A stretch of 64,000 nt of DNA from Bacillus alkalicellulosilyticus (GTDB taxonomy: Bacteria; Bacillota; Bacilli; Bacillales; Bacillaceae_F): positions 2,450,068-2,514,067 of the forward strand of contig NZ_KV917381.1 in assembly GCF_002019795.1 (NCBI RefSeq). The letters run 5' to 3'. Shown one piece after another: positions 18,173 to 27,160 of the stretch. The notes beneath the pieces were generated by a model. The model was not told the DNA's origin, did not search any database, and was given only the letters and a program-made list of their open reading frames with translations. Every line of letters starts with the position of its first letter. Positions within the stretch are counted from its first letter, which is position 1. The translations under genes were made by a program, and so were the position numbers.

Positions 18173-18201
18173 ATTCGGGTGGTGCCTGGTACCACACGAA
18201 T
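18173..18201. repeat. Palindromic repeat GGTGGTGCC family, copy 2
   Basis: Inverted repeat with 11-bp arms (ATTCGGGTGGT/ACCACACGAAT, one mismatch) around GCCTGGT. Its core matches copy 1 at 13193-13213 in the opposite orientation. It lies about 90 bp after the subtilase stop codon. Confidence 0.65.
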
Positions 18202-18220
18202 CATTCCTCTATCTACGCTT

Positions 18221-18253
18221 AAAACGCTTGAAAAATAGATTCCCAAGCGTTTT
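18221..18253 (-). terminator. Hairpin after the subtilase gene
   Basis: AAAACGCTTG and CAAGCGTTTT form a perfect 10-bp stem with a 13-nt loop, 40 bp after the stop codon at 18294. The T run is short (TTTT), so termination is likely but not certain. Confidence 0.55.
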
Positions 18254-18293
18254 GATTCAAACCAATATAATTTTGATTACTCACTATAACAAA

Positions 18294-19484
18294 TCAATTA
18301 ACGAATGGGTTCAACCACACAGAAGGAATGTTACTGGCTTGTTGTAGTTCACTCCCTGTTGAATTCTGGGCTAGCTGAACCGCTCTGCGTGCATCAATCC
18401 TTCCATACCGTACTCCAGATAGAGATCGGTCTGTCGCTCGCAGGATGATGGACCTAATCTGTCTATTCGTTAGCGTTGGATTTGTTGCCTTTATTAACCC
18501 TGCAAGTCCACTTATAAAAGGTGTTGCTTGTGACGTTCCTGATGCAACCCTATAGCCTGTTTCTGATTTTGTCTCAGGATAAGTTGAAAGTATTTCTTCG
18601 CCAGGCGCCGCTACGTCGACCCAGGTTCCATGGTTGGAAAATGACGCTAGCTGATTGCTTCGATCTAAAGCAGCAACAGCAATTACTTGTTGATATGCGG
18701 CAGGATAATTCTCATTCGTAGTAGAATTATTTCCTGCTGCACCCACTACCAGAGCTCCGTGTTGATAGGCATAATTTACGGCATTTCTCAGTGTTTCATT
18801 CCCTATTGGAGAGCCAATACTTAGATTAATGACGTGTGCTCCTTGATTTGCTGCATATATGATACCCTGAGCAATGTTGCTAGTCGACCCACTTCCAGAG
18901 TCTTCCATCACTTTAATATTCATAATTCCAGCGGAGTTGTAACTCATCCCAGCAATTCCATTTCTATTGTTGGTTACAGCTGCTGCGATGCCAGCCACAT
19001 GTGTTCCATGACCATTTCCATCATCAGCTGTTGATGAGTCTGAAAAGTTGGCATCATGGATGACCTTACCCCTCAAATCCGGATGCATCCGATTTACACC
19101 GGTATCAAGTATAGCAATCCTTGCTGACATTGGCGAAACACGGGCCAGCTCCCATGCTCCTTGTGCGTTAACATTTGCAAGCCCCCATTGTCTTTCATAT
19201 AAGGGGTCGTTTGTGACCGTCTCAACGTTAATTAATAATAATGAGGAATCTTCCGTATTTGGTATGGGGTCCACATGTATAATATGGTCTTCTTCCACAA
19301 ACATAACGTCAGGTGAAGAGGCATATTTTGAAAGACATGTTGACCACTCACTAGGAGAAACTGTTACAACATGTATCCCTATTTCTTTAATTTCTTTCAA
19401 AAGTTTTCCCTTTATTTCCTTGTGTATCTTCAAACACCTTGATCTTTTTGTCCTAGGTTTAAAACAAACGATGAGTTGTTTCAT
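18294..19484 (-). CDS. Subtilisin-like serine protease (S8), no signal peptide
   Basis: A 396-residue subtilase. The catalytic triad is visible: Asp127 in IAILDTGV, His159 in GNGHGTHVAG and Ser318 in SGTSQATPF, with the oxyanion Asn252 in GAAGNN. Residues 1-75 resemble an I9-type inhibitor propeptide (KQLIVCFKP start, VMFVEEDHIIH end) but no hydrophobic leader precedes it. This suggests an intracellular or non-classically released protease; a missed upstream signal is unlikely because the ATG at 19484 has GGAGGTGG about 10-12 nt before it. It is monocistronic, with a short AT-rich gap on both sides. Confidence 0.9.
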   Translation of the reverse strand: MKQLIVCFKPRTKRSRCLKIHKEIKGKLLKEIKEIGIHVVTVSPSEWSTCLSKYASSPDVMFVEEDHIIHVDPIPNTEDSSLLLINVETVTNDPLYERQWGLANVNAQGAWELARVSPMSARIAILDTGVNRMHPDLRGKVIHDANFSDSSTADDGNGHGTHVAGIAAAVTNNRNGIAGMSYNSAGIMNIKVMEDSGSGSTSNIAQGIIYAANQGAHVINLSIGSPIGNETLRNAVNYAYQHGALVVGAAGNNSTTNENYPAAYQQVIAVAALDRSNQLASFSNHGTWVDVAAPGEEILSTYPETKSETGYRVASGTSQATPFISGLAGLIKATNPTLTNRQIRSIILRATDRSLSGVRYGRIDARRAVQLAQNSTGSELQQASNIPSVWLNPFVN

Positions 19485-19635
19485 AGTAGAGCACCACCTC
19501 CAGAATTACAAACTATAATATTCAAGTTAGACAAGGAAGGAAGCGGTAGCTGTACCAATTCTTTTAAATTTATGAAGAACTAATTAAATACTTTATAGAT
19601 ATCTAATATCTACAATTGAGAAAAATAATAATTTC

Positions 19636-20211
19636 TTACTCTGCCTTCTGCGTAACGAGCATGTATAGAGATTCTGTTGGAAAGAATTTCTCCGTTACTT
19701 TAAATCCTGCTTTGTTCATTTCAAGTTCCATACCTTCCAAGGTAATTCTAGGTACTTTCCCGGGACTTATCTTTGGTTCAAGTTCAAGGCAAATGAGATA
19801 ACCTTCTTTTTTCAGTACCTGTTTCATTTGCTGTAATAGCGGCGCGAGAGGCTGAATTTCATGCAGGACCAAAGAAGCAATAATGATATCGATAGAATCT
19901 TCTGCAAAAGGAAGTGCCTCCATACTACCATGCACTGGGACGATATTTGTCACTTGTTCCTCCAAAGCTTTCTCATTTATTATTTCAATCATGGCACCGT
20001 CGATATCTAGTGCGTAGACGTTGCCCTTAATCCTTTTTGCCGCAGGAATGGAAAAATAACCAGTTCCGGCGCCAAAGTCCAATAGGTTGTCAGTTTCTTT
20101 TAAAGGAATCATGTTCAATAGTTGTTCTGGAGAGAATTCATTTCTTCGTTCGGGACTTTCCAAGTACGATACTTTTCCTTTACTATGCTTTGCGTGCGAG
20201 TGGTGCATCAT
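19636..20211 (-). CDS. Class I SAM-dependent methyltransferase
   Basis: A 191-residue Methyltransf_11-type enzyme. The SAM-binding motif I is LLDFGAGTGYFSIPAA near residues 44-58, followed by VYALDID (acidic ribose-binding residue) and PFAEDSIDIIIAS near 103. A His-rich N-terminus (MMHHSHAKHSK) might bind metal. It is the last gene of a three-gene operon with an Rrf2 regulator and a thioredoxin-reductase-like flavoprotein, 23 bp after the latter. The ATG at 20211 lies 6 nt after AAGGAGG. The substrate is unknown; arsenite or another thiol-reactive toxicant is conceivable but not shown by any Cys pattern. Confidence 0.88.
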   Translation of the reverse strand: MMHHSHAKHSKGKVSYLESPERRNEFSPEQLLNMIPLKETDNLLDFGAGTGYFSIPAAKRIKGNVYALDIDGAMIEIINEKALEEQVTNIVPVHGSMEALPFAEDSIDIIIASLVLHEIQPLAPLLQQMKQVLKKEGYLICLELEPKISPGKVPRITLEGMELEMNKAGFKVTEKFFPTESLYMLVTQKAE

Positions 20212-20234
20212 TTAAACCCTCCTTTTTGTAACGG

Positions 20235-21143
20235 CTATTTTTCCTGACTAAATTTTTCTTCTATCAGTGCTGCATTCACAGACATGGCAGCCATACTACC
20301 TTCCCCTGCCGCAATAATTAACTGGGAAAGACCGATAATTCGCGTATCACCGCAAGCATACACCCCTTCTGTGTTCGTGCGTTGCCAGCTGTCAGTTGTG
20401 ATCCCCCCCAGCTCATTTAATGTATAGCCAAGAGAATCAAAAGAAGCTGCCTGTTTCCATTCCGCAGTGACAAACCCTCCCTCACGTAGCACTGAAGTTC
20501 CATCTTCAAGCTGGATTTTCTCCAGCATCCCCTCTTTGCCAATGAGTGAGGAAATCTTCTTTTCGTTAATTCTGATGTCATTGTTTTTGAATAATTCTTG
20601 TTCTTCGAGCGAAAAGATTTTATTGCCGTTAGTAAAAATTATTAAATCATTGGTCCAGTTGGACGCCACTTTCGCCATATGAAACGCCTTATAATCTTCA
20701 GCGATCACTGCCAGCGGCCGATCTCTTAATTCCCAACCATCACAGAAAGGACAGCTAAACAGGCTCTTGCCATAGAACTCTTTCACGCGTGGAATATCTG
20801 GAAGGACTTCCTTAAATCCGGTGGCCAGTATAATCTTTTTCGCGCTGTAAACTTCCCCATTTTCTGTCTCTACTTGAAACAAGTTTTTTTCTTTATCTAT
20901 ACGATGCACCCGTTGCTTTTCAATGCTCACGTCCGGGTACCTACTCAATTCTTCATGGGCAATCCTTCTGAACTCTTGCGGATGTATACCATCCCTTGTG
21001 ATAAACCCGTGGGACTCAGAAGTCACCGCATTTCTCGGTTTGTTGTCATCAAACAGGACCGTGTTGCGTCTTGATCTTCCAAGTACTAAAGCAGCATTTA
21101 ATCCAGCCGGTCCTCCGCCAATCACTGCACAGTCTAAAATCAT
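20235..21143 (-). CDS. Thioredoxin-reductase-like FAD oxidoreductase
   Basis: A 302-residue flavoprotein of the low-molecular-weight thioredoxin reductase family. The FAD site is VIGGGPAGLNAA near residue 8, ILATGF lies near 106, and YACGDTRIIG is near the C-terminus. The redox pair CPFC is at about 131-134, in the usual place. The NAD(P)H motif after it reads AVIAEDYKAFHMA instead of GxGxxA, so pyridine nucleotide binding may be altered. The ATG at 21143 has GAGGGGG 8 nt upstream; the GTG at 21152 overlaps that site and is rejected. It lies 31 bp after the Rrf2 gene in the same operon. A dedicated thioredoxin or an unusual electron donor remains to be identified. Confidence 0.9.
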   Translation of the reverse strand: MILDCAVIGGGPAGLNAALVLGRSRRNTVLFDDNKPRNAVTSESHGFITRDGIHPQEFRRIAHEELSRYPDVSIEKQRVHRIDKEKNLFQVETENGEVYSAKKIILATGFKEVLPDIPRVKEFYGKSLFSCPFCDGWELRDRPLAVIAEDYKAFHMAKVASNWTNDLIIFTNGNKIFSLEEQELFKNNDIRINEKKISSLIGKEGMLEKIQLEDGTSVLREGGFVTAEWKQAASFDSLGYTLNELGGITTDSWQRTNTEGVYACGDTRIIGLSQLIIAAGEGSMAAMSVNAALIEEKFSQEK

Positions 21144-21174
21144 CTTGTTCACCCCCTCACTAATTTAAATTTAC

Positions 21175-21576
21175 TTATTTCTGTTTTGATTTTGCCTCTT
21201 CAGCAATATGAATCAGAAGCTTTGATGCCAGTTCTTTTTTCATATTTTCCTCTGCCTGTCTCATGACGTTCTCAATTAAACAGCCATGATGATGAATGGA
21301 GCAGTCAAATATGCTAGTCTCTCCTTCAATCGCATGAATAACATCCAAAAAGGATATTTCATGTTTTGTTCTGGAGATTTTATAGCCTCCCTTCGCTCCA
21401 GGTGTCGATTCAATCAAACCCGCTTTCGTAAGTTTGGTTAAAACCTTAGAAAGATACGTTGGGGAAAGATGCTGCATTTCGGCTAATTCCTGCACTCCCA
21501 CTGAGCTCCCCCCAGGCTGTAGCATTAAATGGACCATCGTATGCAGAGCGTAGTTTGTCGCGTTTGAATACTTCAT
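21175..21576 (-). CDS. Rrf2-family transcriptional regulator
   Basis: A 133-residue winged-helix repressor. The N-terminal HTH spans residues 1-60 (YALHTMVHLMLQPG, LAEMQHLSPTYLSKVLTKL), followed by GAKGGYKISR in the wing. The sensory region keeps two cysteines (DCSIHHHGCLIE, about 92-101) with three histidines between them, a plausible metal, Fe-S or thiol sensor. The ATG at 21576 follows AAGGAGG by 6 nt. It is first in the operon with the flavoprotein and methyltransferase genes and probably controls them. Confidence 0.9.
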   Translation of the reverse strand: MKYSNATNYALHTMVHLMLQPGGSSVGVQELAEMQHLSPTYLSKVLTKLTKAGLIESTPGAKGGYKISRTKHEISFLDVIHAIEGETSIFDCSIHHHGCLIENVMRQAEENMKKELASKLLIHIAEEAKSKQK

Positions 21577-21602
21577 ACATAACCTCCTTACAGTTAAAAG
21601 AC

Positions 21603-21618
21603 ATTAAAGACTCTTAAT
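21603..21618. promoter_or_regulatory. Candidate Rrf2 operator
   Basis: ATTAA(A)...TTAAT inverted repeat of 16 bp, 26 bp before the Rrf2 start codon. Only 5-bp arms are perfect, in AT-rich DNA, so this is a weak call. Confidence 0.3.
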
Positions 21619-21786
21619 ATCTATAATACGTTTGACTTTAACACTTGAAATAAAGAAAGTCAACTAGAGAAGTGGAAAACAGTCTGTTATTCTTCGGTAC
21701 ACCTTTTGACATTTGGTAGAAAACACCATGTAGAGATGCTTTACCTTTGCCCTTTCTTCAGACAGAGTTACCTCCATAATCTATTA

Positions 21787-21822
21787 AATCCCGTTGTGAA
21801 TGGTTATTTCCGCAACGGGATT
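21787..21822 (-). terminator. Terminator after the DUF3427 helicase gene
   Basis: AATCCCGTTG (21787-21796) and CAACGGGATT (21813-21822) form a perfect 10-bp stem with a 16-nt loop. It lies 42 bp after the helicase stop codon and continues into TTTAATAG on the minus strand. Confidence 0.65.
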
Positions 21823-21864
21823 TGTAGCGAATGAATCCATTGTTAATGTTTAGCTAGTTTTGTA

Positions 21865-24759
21865 CTAGTCCCTAATCAAATAATGATATAACTTACTATC
21901 AATCGGTTGCTCCATCATCAGGTTCATTGTGACAACCGGGATTTCTTTGCCTTTATCATTTTTCATCGTCGATTGTTCCACACTTTGTTTATCAGGTGTA
22001 GCCATTCCTAAATAGTAGAAGTCTGTTCCTTCATCATCATCTTTTTTCACAAAGATATGAAGGTCTATCTCATTTTCAACGGCATTGATAATCGTTCGGA
22101 CCTCTTCTGATTGTAGTGTCCGGTTGCTACGGGTAAACCATCTTACAACTTCTGGACTCAAGAATTCATCGCCATAGTTGACACTCGATTCGACCTCGTC
22201 CTTTTTATGATACGTAATATAAATCGGACATGTGCCATGCTTGGTTTTATAACCAAACATCGTTGCTGTTTCATCGTTTGCCCAGTTTAACAGCTTACAA
22301 GTGTCCTTACGAGAATACTTTTGGTAAAGAGTAAGAGGGATCTCCTCATCGTAAAGATTACTTTTGGTTTCAGCTGTCTGCACCACATCTGCAACAAGAA
22401 ACCTAAAATAATCGTTTTCATTTAAACTTTTACAAATTGCTTCATTAAATGAAAATATTCTCTCTTCGCTTAACGTAACTACAGGCATATCCCCATACTT
22501 CTTTTTGCTCGTTTGATTGAAGAAGGACAGGTTTAACACACGGAGAACCGATTGTATTGTAGCCTGGTCTGTTCGACAATGAGACTGTTCCAGCTTGTCC
22601 ATAAACGTTTGATATTCCACCTGACCGATTTTTAGCAACAGCTGTAATAAGATGATTTCATGCTTCCGTTTCCCGGTTACCATTTCTGAAGAAAGCATCG
22701 TAAGAACACTATTTTCATAATAAGTAAGAGCTGGAACCTCTTCTTTTATCTTTTGTAGAAATTGATAGTAGTTTGGATACTCACTCATAATGACAACGGG
22801 GTCAATCGAATGATTGGACAAAAAGTCCTGTAGGTGTGGCACTCTACCCATTCTATTTTTCAATTCTGTATACGCGTCTCGTAAAATCTTAAGTGCTGTT
22901 AATTTTGTGTTGTTTATCGCCTTGAAGATTTGTTTTTTTGCAATCTCCTCAAAGTTGATCGTAGAAACGCCTTTTAGATAGCTTGTATCTTTTGTGTTTC
23001 GTCTAATGTTGTCTTTGTTTTGTGATTTATCACCTGATAACGCAATTGGGATTAAGTAATTATTTTTATAATTTCCGATAAAATCAATAATTGTAACAAA
23101 CTCTTTTGAATCATGCTTTCTAAGCCCTCTTCCTAGCTGTTGAATGAAGATAATGCTAGATTGAGTTTGCCTTAGCATGACGACTTGATTGATACAAGGA
23201 ATATCAATCCCTTCATTAAAAATGTCTACAGTAATAATGTAATCCAATTCTCCGCCTTCAAGTCGTTTTATTTGAGCTTCCCTTTCTTGCGGAGAGGCAT
23301 CTCCAGTCAGAGCAACTGTGCGGAATGCTTTTTCATTTAAAATGCCTGAAAGTTGATGCGCTTCTTCTTTTCGACTACAAAAAATTAAGCCTTTGACACA
23401 CTTTCCAGAAAAGCCGTAATAATTGATTTTCTCAATGATGTGATTTACTCGCTCATCTGTTACAAGGTTTTCGATAACCGTTGTATCATCAATAACCTTA
23501 CCATCTATTTCAAGGTCCGTTACCCCGAAGTAATGAAACGGACAAAGCATATCTTCTTCAAGCGCTTCCTGTAACCTGATTTCATAGGCGATATTATAAT
23601 CAAACAGCTCATATATATTAAAATCATCCGTACGTTCTGGAGTCGCTGTCATTCCCATAAGAAACGTTGGTTTAAAATAATCGATAACGGTTTGATACGA
23701 TTTTGCACCGGCTTTATGAACCTCATCAATTAAAATATAATCAAATGCCTCTCTATCAAACCAATGAAGGGTTTCTGCTTTTGATATCGTTTGAATCGTC
23801 GCAAAAAGATATTTGGCGTTTGATTGCTTACTTGTCCCTGATAAAATCCCAAAGTCCTCTTCTATTCCACCAAGAATGTTCATAAAATCCGACTTTGCTT
23901 TATTTAAAATTTGTTCACGGTGAACGACAAAGAGCATTCGTTTTGGCGCAAATCTTCTTGTATCAAAAGCTGATAAATACGTTTTCCCTGTACCTGTCGC
24001 GGATATGATTAAGCCTTTGTCATGACCCGCTTCCCGAACTGCTTGAATTTGTTCAAGCGCTGCCTGCTGCATTTTATTAGGCTCAATTTTAAGTGCTTCC
24101 TCAATCGAATTGATTGGATATTTAGCTGGAAGCTCAATGACCTGTTCTCCCATTTTGCTATAATCAACCGGCTTATACGTTAACTCGTATTGAGTAACCC
24201 ACTCGTCGGATAAAGGCTGAGATTGCTCCCACACTTCGTCGAATTGATTTTTAAAATGATGGACAATGTCCCCATTCTCATGAGAGGTAAGCTTAACATT
24301 CCATTCATAATTCACCTTCAGTGCATGTGCCGTTAAATTTGAGCTGCCGACAATAAGAGAATAGTAGGTATCGTGCTCAAAAATGTAGCCTTTCGAGTGA
24401 AAACCTTGTAAATTAGTTAGTCTAACTTCGACATTGGTAATCTTAAGAAGTTCTCGAAACACTTTGGGCTGATTAAAATTGAGAAAGGTAGATGTCACAA
24501 TTTTTCCTGTGATTCCTTTTTGCATAAGGTCTAGCAAATGAGACTTTAATGTTGCCAGTCCACTTTCCGTAATAAAGGCCACCGAAAAAATAAACGATTT
24601 ACTTTGCTCTAGTTCTTCTAGTAAAGAGGAAAGAACATTTTGATTGGTTTTCGGATTGTTTACTAACAATGTCGGCTTATAATTACCGGCCTTACCAATT
24701 TCCCGATTTATAAATCCTTTATATAATGATGATTCTAAGCTTTGAATAAAAGTACCCAT
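21865..24759 (-). CDS. PLD-domain / SF2 helicase / DUF3427 protein
   Basis: A 964-residue multidomain protein. Residues 20-190 are a phospholipase-D-like nuclease domain with one HxK motif (HSKGYIF) and GSSNLT. Residues 215-400 are the first RecA domain, with Walker A SATGTGKTYL, DEVHKAG (DEVH box) and GMTATPERTD. The second RecA domain has FNEGIDIPCINQ and IQQLGRGLRKH. The remainder, about 380 residues, fits DUF3427. This architecture occurs in mobile or defence-associated genes, but a defence role is inferred. A Nudix gene lies upstream on the same strand but has its own terminator. The start is uncertain: ATG 24759 has only GGTGAT before it; ATG 24774 and TTG 24780 are in frame. Confidence 0.85.
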   Translation of the reverse strand: MGTFIQSLESSLYKGFINREIGKAGNYKPTLLVNNPKTNQNVLSSLLEELEQSKSFIFSVAFITESGLATLKSHLLDLMQKGITGKIVTSTFLNFNQPKVFRELLKITNVEVRLTNLQGFHSKGYIFEHDTYYSLIVGSSNLTAHALKVNYEWNVKLTSHENGDIVHHFKNQFDEVWEQSQPLSDEWVTQYELTYKPVDYSKMGEQVIELPAKYPINSIEEALKIEPNKMQQAALEQIQAVREAGHDKGLIISATGTGKTYLSAFDTRRFAPKRMLFVVHREQILNKAKSDFMNILGGIEEDFGILSGTSKQSNAKYLFATIQTISKAETLHWFDREAFDYILIDEVHKAGAKSYQTVIDYFKPTFLMGMTATPERTDDFNIYELFDYNIAYEIRLQEALEEDMLCPFHYFGVTDLEIDGKVIDDTTVIENLVTDERVNHIIEKINYYGFSGKCVKGLIFCSRKEEAHQLSGILNEKAFRTVALTGDASPQEREAQIKRLEGGELDYIITVDIFNEGIDIPCINQVVMLRQTQSSIIFIQQLGRGLRKHDSKEFVTIIDFIGNYKNNYLIPIALSGDKSQNKDNIRRNTKDTSYLKGVSTINFEEIAKKQIFKAINNTKLTALKILRDAYTELKNRMGRVPHLQDFLSNHSIDPVVIMSEYPNYYQFLQKIKEEVPALTYYENSVLTMLSSEMVTGKRKHEIILLQLLLKIGQVEYQTFMDKLEQSHCRTDQATIQSVLRVLNLSFFNQTSKKKYGDMPVVTLSEERIFSFNEAICKSLNENDYFRFLVADVVQTAETKSNLYDEEIPLTLYQKYSRKDTCKLLNWANDETATMFGYKTKHGTCPIYITYHKKDEVESSVNYGDEFLSPEVVRWFTRSNRTLQSEEVRTIINAVENEIDLHIFVKKDDDEGTDFYYLGMATPDKQSVEQSTMKNDKGKEIPVVTMNLMMEQPIDSKLYHYLIRD

Positions 24760-24830
24760 ATAATCACCAACCATTTCCAATTCAATACGTTTATTCTACT
24801 ACTGCTTGAATATCAGTTCAATAGATGATA

Positions 24831-24861
24831 AGAAAAAAGCCACCCGAAATATCGAGTAGCT
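24831..24861 (-). terminator. Terminator of the Nudix gene
   Basis: On the minus strand AGCTACTCGA pairs with TCGGGTGGCT (two G-U pairs) around a 4-nt loop and is followed by TTTTTTC. It separates the Nudix gene from the helicase gene. Confidence 0.8.
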
Positions 24862-24870
24862 TGGACAGCA

Positions 24871-25272
24871 TTAGTTTCCTAATGGAAGCCTAGAAAGCTT
24901 TTCAATCGCTGGGATATCAGCCGGTGCCCACTCCAACGAGTGAAGTTCATCTGGAGCTAACCATTTTATCGCTACATGCTCAGTAAGAACAGGCTCTCCC
25001 TTGAGCATTTGACAATAATATGTCGTCAAGTGAACAATGCCAAAGTCATATTCATGAACGGTATGTTCGACCTTCTCCCCAATTTCAACTTCACAATGCA
25101 TCTCTTCATGAATTTCCCGACGAAGTGCCTCCTGAGGGGTTTCATTTTCTTCAATTTTCCCACCCGGAAACTCCCACAGTAAAGGCAATACCTTACCTAG
25201 GCCTCTTTGCGCACATAAGATTTTTTCATTCTTTATAATCACGGCACCCACAACGTGGATATTTCTTTTCAT
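24871..25272 (-). CDS. Nudix hydrolase ((deoxy)nucleoside triphosphate pyrophosphohydrolase type)
   Basis: A 133-residue MutT-like enzyme with a complete Nudix box (GKIEEN-E-TPQEALR-REIHEE, residues about 37-57) and the MutT-like opening HVVGAVIIKNEKILCAQR. The family hydrolyses oxidised or non-canonical nucleoside triphosphates to the monophosphate, which cleans the nucleotide pool. The ATG at 25272 has GGAGGAGG a few bases before it. It lies next to the DUF3427 helicase gene; a terminator between them argues for separate transcripts. Confidence 0.92.
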   Translation of the reverse strand: MKRNIHVVGAVIIKNEKILCAQRGLGKVLPLLWEFPGGKIEENETPQEALRREIHEEMHCEVEIGEKVEHTVHEYDFGIVHLTTYYCQMLKGEPVLTEHVAIKWLAPDELHSLEWAPADIPAIEKLSRLPLGN

Positions 25273-25387
25273 GGTTCCTCCTCCACTTACCTAAAAGTTC
25301 GCTCTAATTCATTATAGTAAATACTCGTTTATAATTATAATTTACCATTGAATAATTATCCACATTTGCTTGATTATAACGTTCCAC

Positions 25388-27160
25388 TTAAGCATGTTTG
25401 TACGTTAATTTATTCTTACCTGTTCTTTTTGCTTCATGAACAAGGTTATCTACTTGTCGAAACACTTCTTCTGTAGAGTAATCTGATCTTTCCGACACAC
25501 CGATACTAATCGTTGTAATCAAGCCCTCATAATCCCACTCTATTTCTTCGACTTTTTTTCGTATTCTCTCAACGATGATTATAGCATCCTCAATCTCTGT
25601 ATTTTTCAATAGAAGTAAAAACTCTTCCCCACCGTATCGACCAATGACATCTCCCTCGCGTATTGAATCTTTAATTGTTTGGACCACTTTTTTCAATACT
25701 TCATCTCCAACTAAGTATCCTAACTTATCATTAATTAATTTGAAATTATCAATGTCAATGAGGGCTATTACAGTTCCTTCCTCTGATGAATCTAACAACT
25801 CGAATATATGCTTGCGGTTATATACCCCTGTTAAGTTATCGGTAATCGATTGAATAAATAATTTATCTTTGAGATTAGTGACTTTTCTATGCTCTCTCCG
25901 CTTTACAACAAACGCTCTTATTAAGACAAAAAATCCAATAACAGAAAACAAAAGTATAATACGTTGTTGAATTAACGCTTTATTTTGTGCTTCTTTCAAC
26001 TCCGTTAACGTAATAATTTGATTATTCAAATCTCTTTCTAGAAATTCACGTAATTTTGCAGTTACATCATCCATGTTCTTTAAGTGGTCTTGACTTAGGT
26101 CTACAACGGCCACCTCACTATACATATCAGCGGACTCCTTATAATCCTCATTTTGATAATATGCATTTGCTAAATGAAGCAGTAACCAATTTCTAATATC
26201 ATTTGCATTGTCAACATGGTTTATTTTGTCAAATAATAATTTACTCTCTTCAAGGGTACGAATAGCCTCTTCTTTTAAATCAAACTGTTGTTGAATTTGA
26301 CCTTTTATAACGTATAAATTATAGACAATACTCGCATGGTTATACCGTTTTTTTGCTTCTTCTATTAGCAAATCCATCTCCTGTAAGATGCTATTCATGT
26401 CCCCTCGGAAAAGAAAACTTTTCGTAAGAAGAATATGTGCTCTGTTTAAGGTTTGCATATTAGCCGCTTCAACATCGTTACTTTGTTCAAACCATTTGTC
26501 TGCCTCTTCATAGGAACTTAACGCCTTCTCTAAATCTAAATAAAAAAACGAGAAATGCCCAACTAACATATGATGGACCGCACCATACACTGGACTATCA
26601 TATTCGTAAGCTAGTGTTGCTATTATCTCAACGTACTCTAATGCTTTTTCGCCATTAGCTGTTATACCCATTACTGTCGCAAGTACTTTATAAGAAAACA
26701 TTTCTGTCTCATGGTCATTGTATTCTTCAGCTATTTCAAGTAAACGTGAACCATATTCCAACAATCGTCCCGTATCCATATAAAAATCACTTATAACAAC
26801 TAATTGCTTTAATGATGCGATTTCAATCTCAATTAATTTTTCAGCCCTACTATATGCAACAGCTTCTAGTAGGTTATTTTCAGCCTTTTGAAAGTTATTT
26901 TCGACAATGTCGTTTATCCCACTTACATAATAGTACAAACTAGGATTGTCTTGCTTCATCACTTCTTTGTCTTGATGAAATCTCTCTAATACATCCTTAT
27001 ACTCTGTGTCTTTATAAATACGTCCTTCTATATCTTTGATGTCCCATTTAAAATCTGCTGATACAATAATAGGACTAGTACTTAACAACAATACTGTTAA
27101 TATAAAAACTTTAAGTAGAAGGTATGGGTGTGTGAGTTTTCTAGTTATGTTATTCTTCAT
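25388..27160 (-). CDS. Membrane diguanylate cyclase with TPR-like sensor
   Basis: A 590-residue c-di-GMP synthase. A signal peptide (VFILTVLLLSTSPIIVSA) leads into about 350 exported residues of helical TPR-like repeats. A membrane segment near 395-415 (IILLFSVIGFFVLIRAFVV) joins a cytoplasmic GGDEF domain. The catalytic loop is GGEEF in RYGGEEFLLL, the Mg-binding Asp is in ALIDIDNFKLIND, and REGD five residues before GGEEF is an intact RxxD product-inhibition site, so the enzyme should be active and feedback-regulated. The ATG at 27160 follows AGGAGG by 8 nt. It is monocistronic. The outside domain probably binds a peptide or wall component, which is inference. Confidence 0.92.
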   Translation of the reverse strand: MKNNITRKLTHPYLLLKVFILTVLLLSTSPIIVSADFKWDIKDIEGRIYKDTEYKDVLERFHQDKEVMKQDNPSLYYYVSGINDIVENNFQKAENNLLEAVAYSRAEKLIEIEIASLKQLVVISDFYMDTGRLLEYGSRLLEIAEEYNDHETEMFSYKVLATVMGITANGEKALEYVEIIATLAYEYDSPVYGAVHHMLVGHFSFFYLDLEKALSSYEEADKWFEQSNDVEAANMQTLNRAHILLTKSFLFRGDMNSILQEMDLLIEEAKKRYNHASIVYNLYVIKGQIQQQFDLKEEAIRTLEESKLLFDKINHVDNANDIRNWLLLHLANAYYQNEDYKESADMYSEVAVVDLSQDHLKNMDDVTAKLREFLERDLNNQIITLTELKEAQNKALIQQRIILLFSVIGFFVLIRAFVVKRREHRKVTNLKDKLFIQSITDNLTGVYNRKHIFELLDSSEEGTVIALIDIDNFKLINDKLGYLVGDEVLKKVVQTIKDSIREGDVIGRYGGEEFLLLLKNTEIEDAIIIVERIRKKVEEIEWDYEGLITTISIGVSERSDYSTEEVFRQVDNLVHEAKRTGKNKLTYKHA

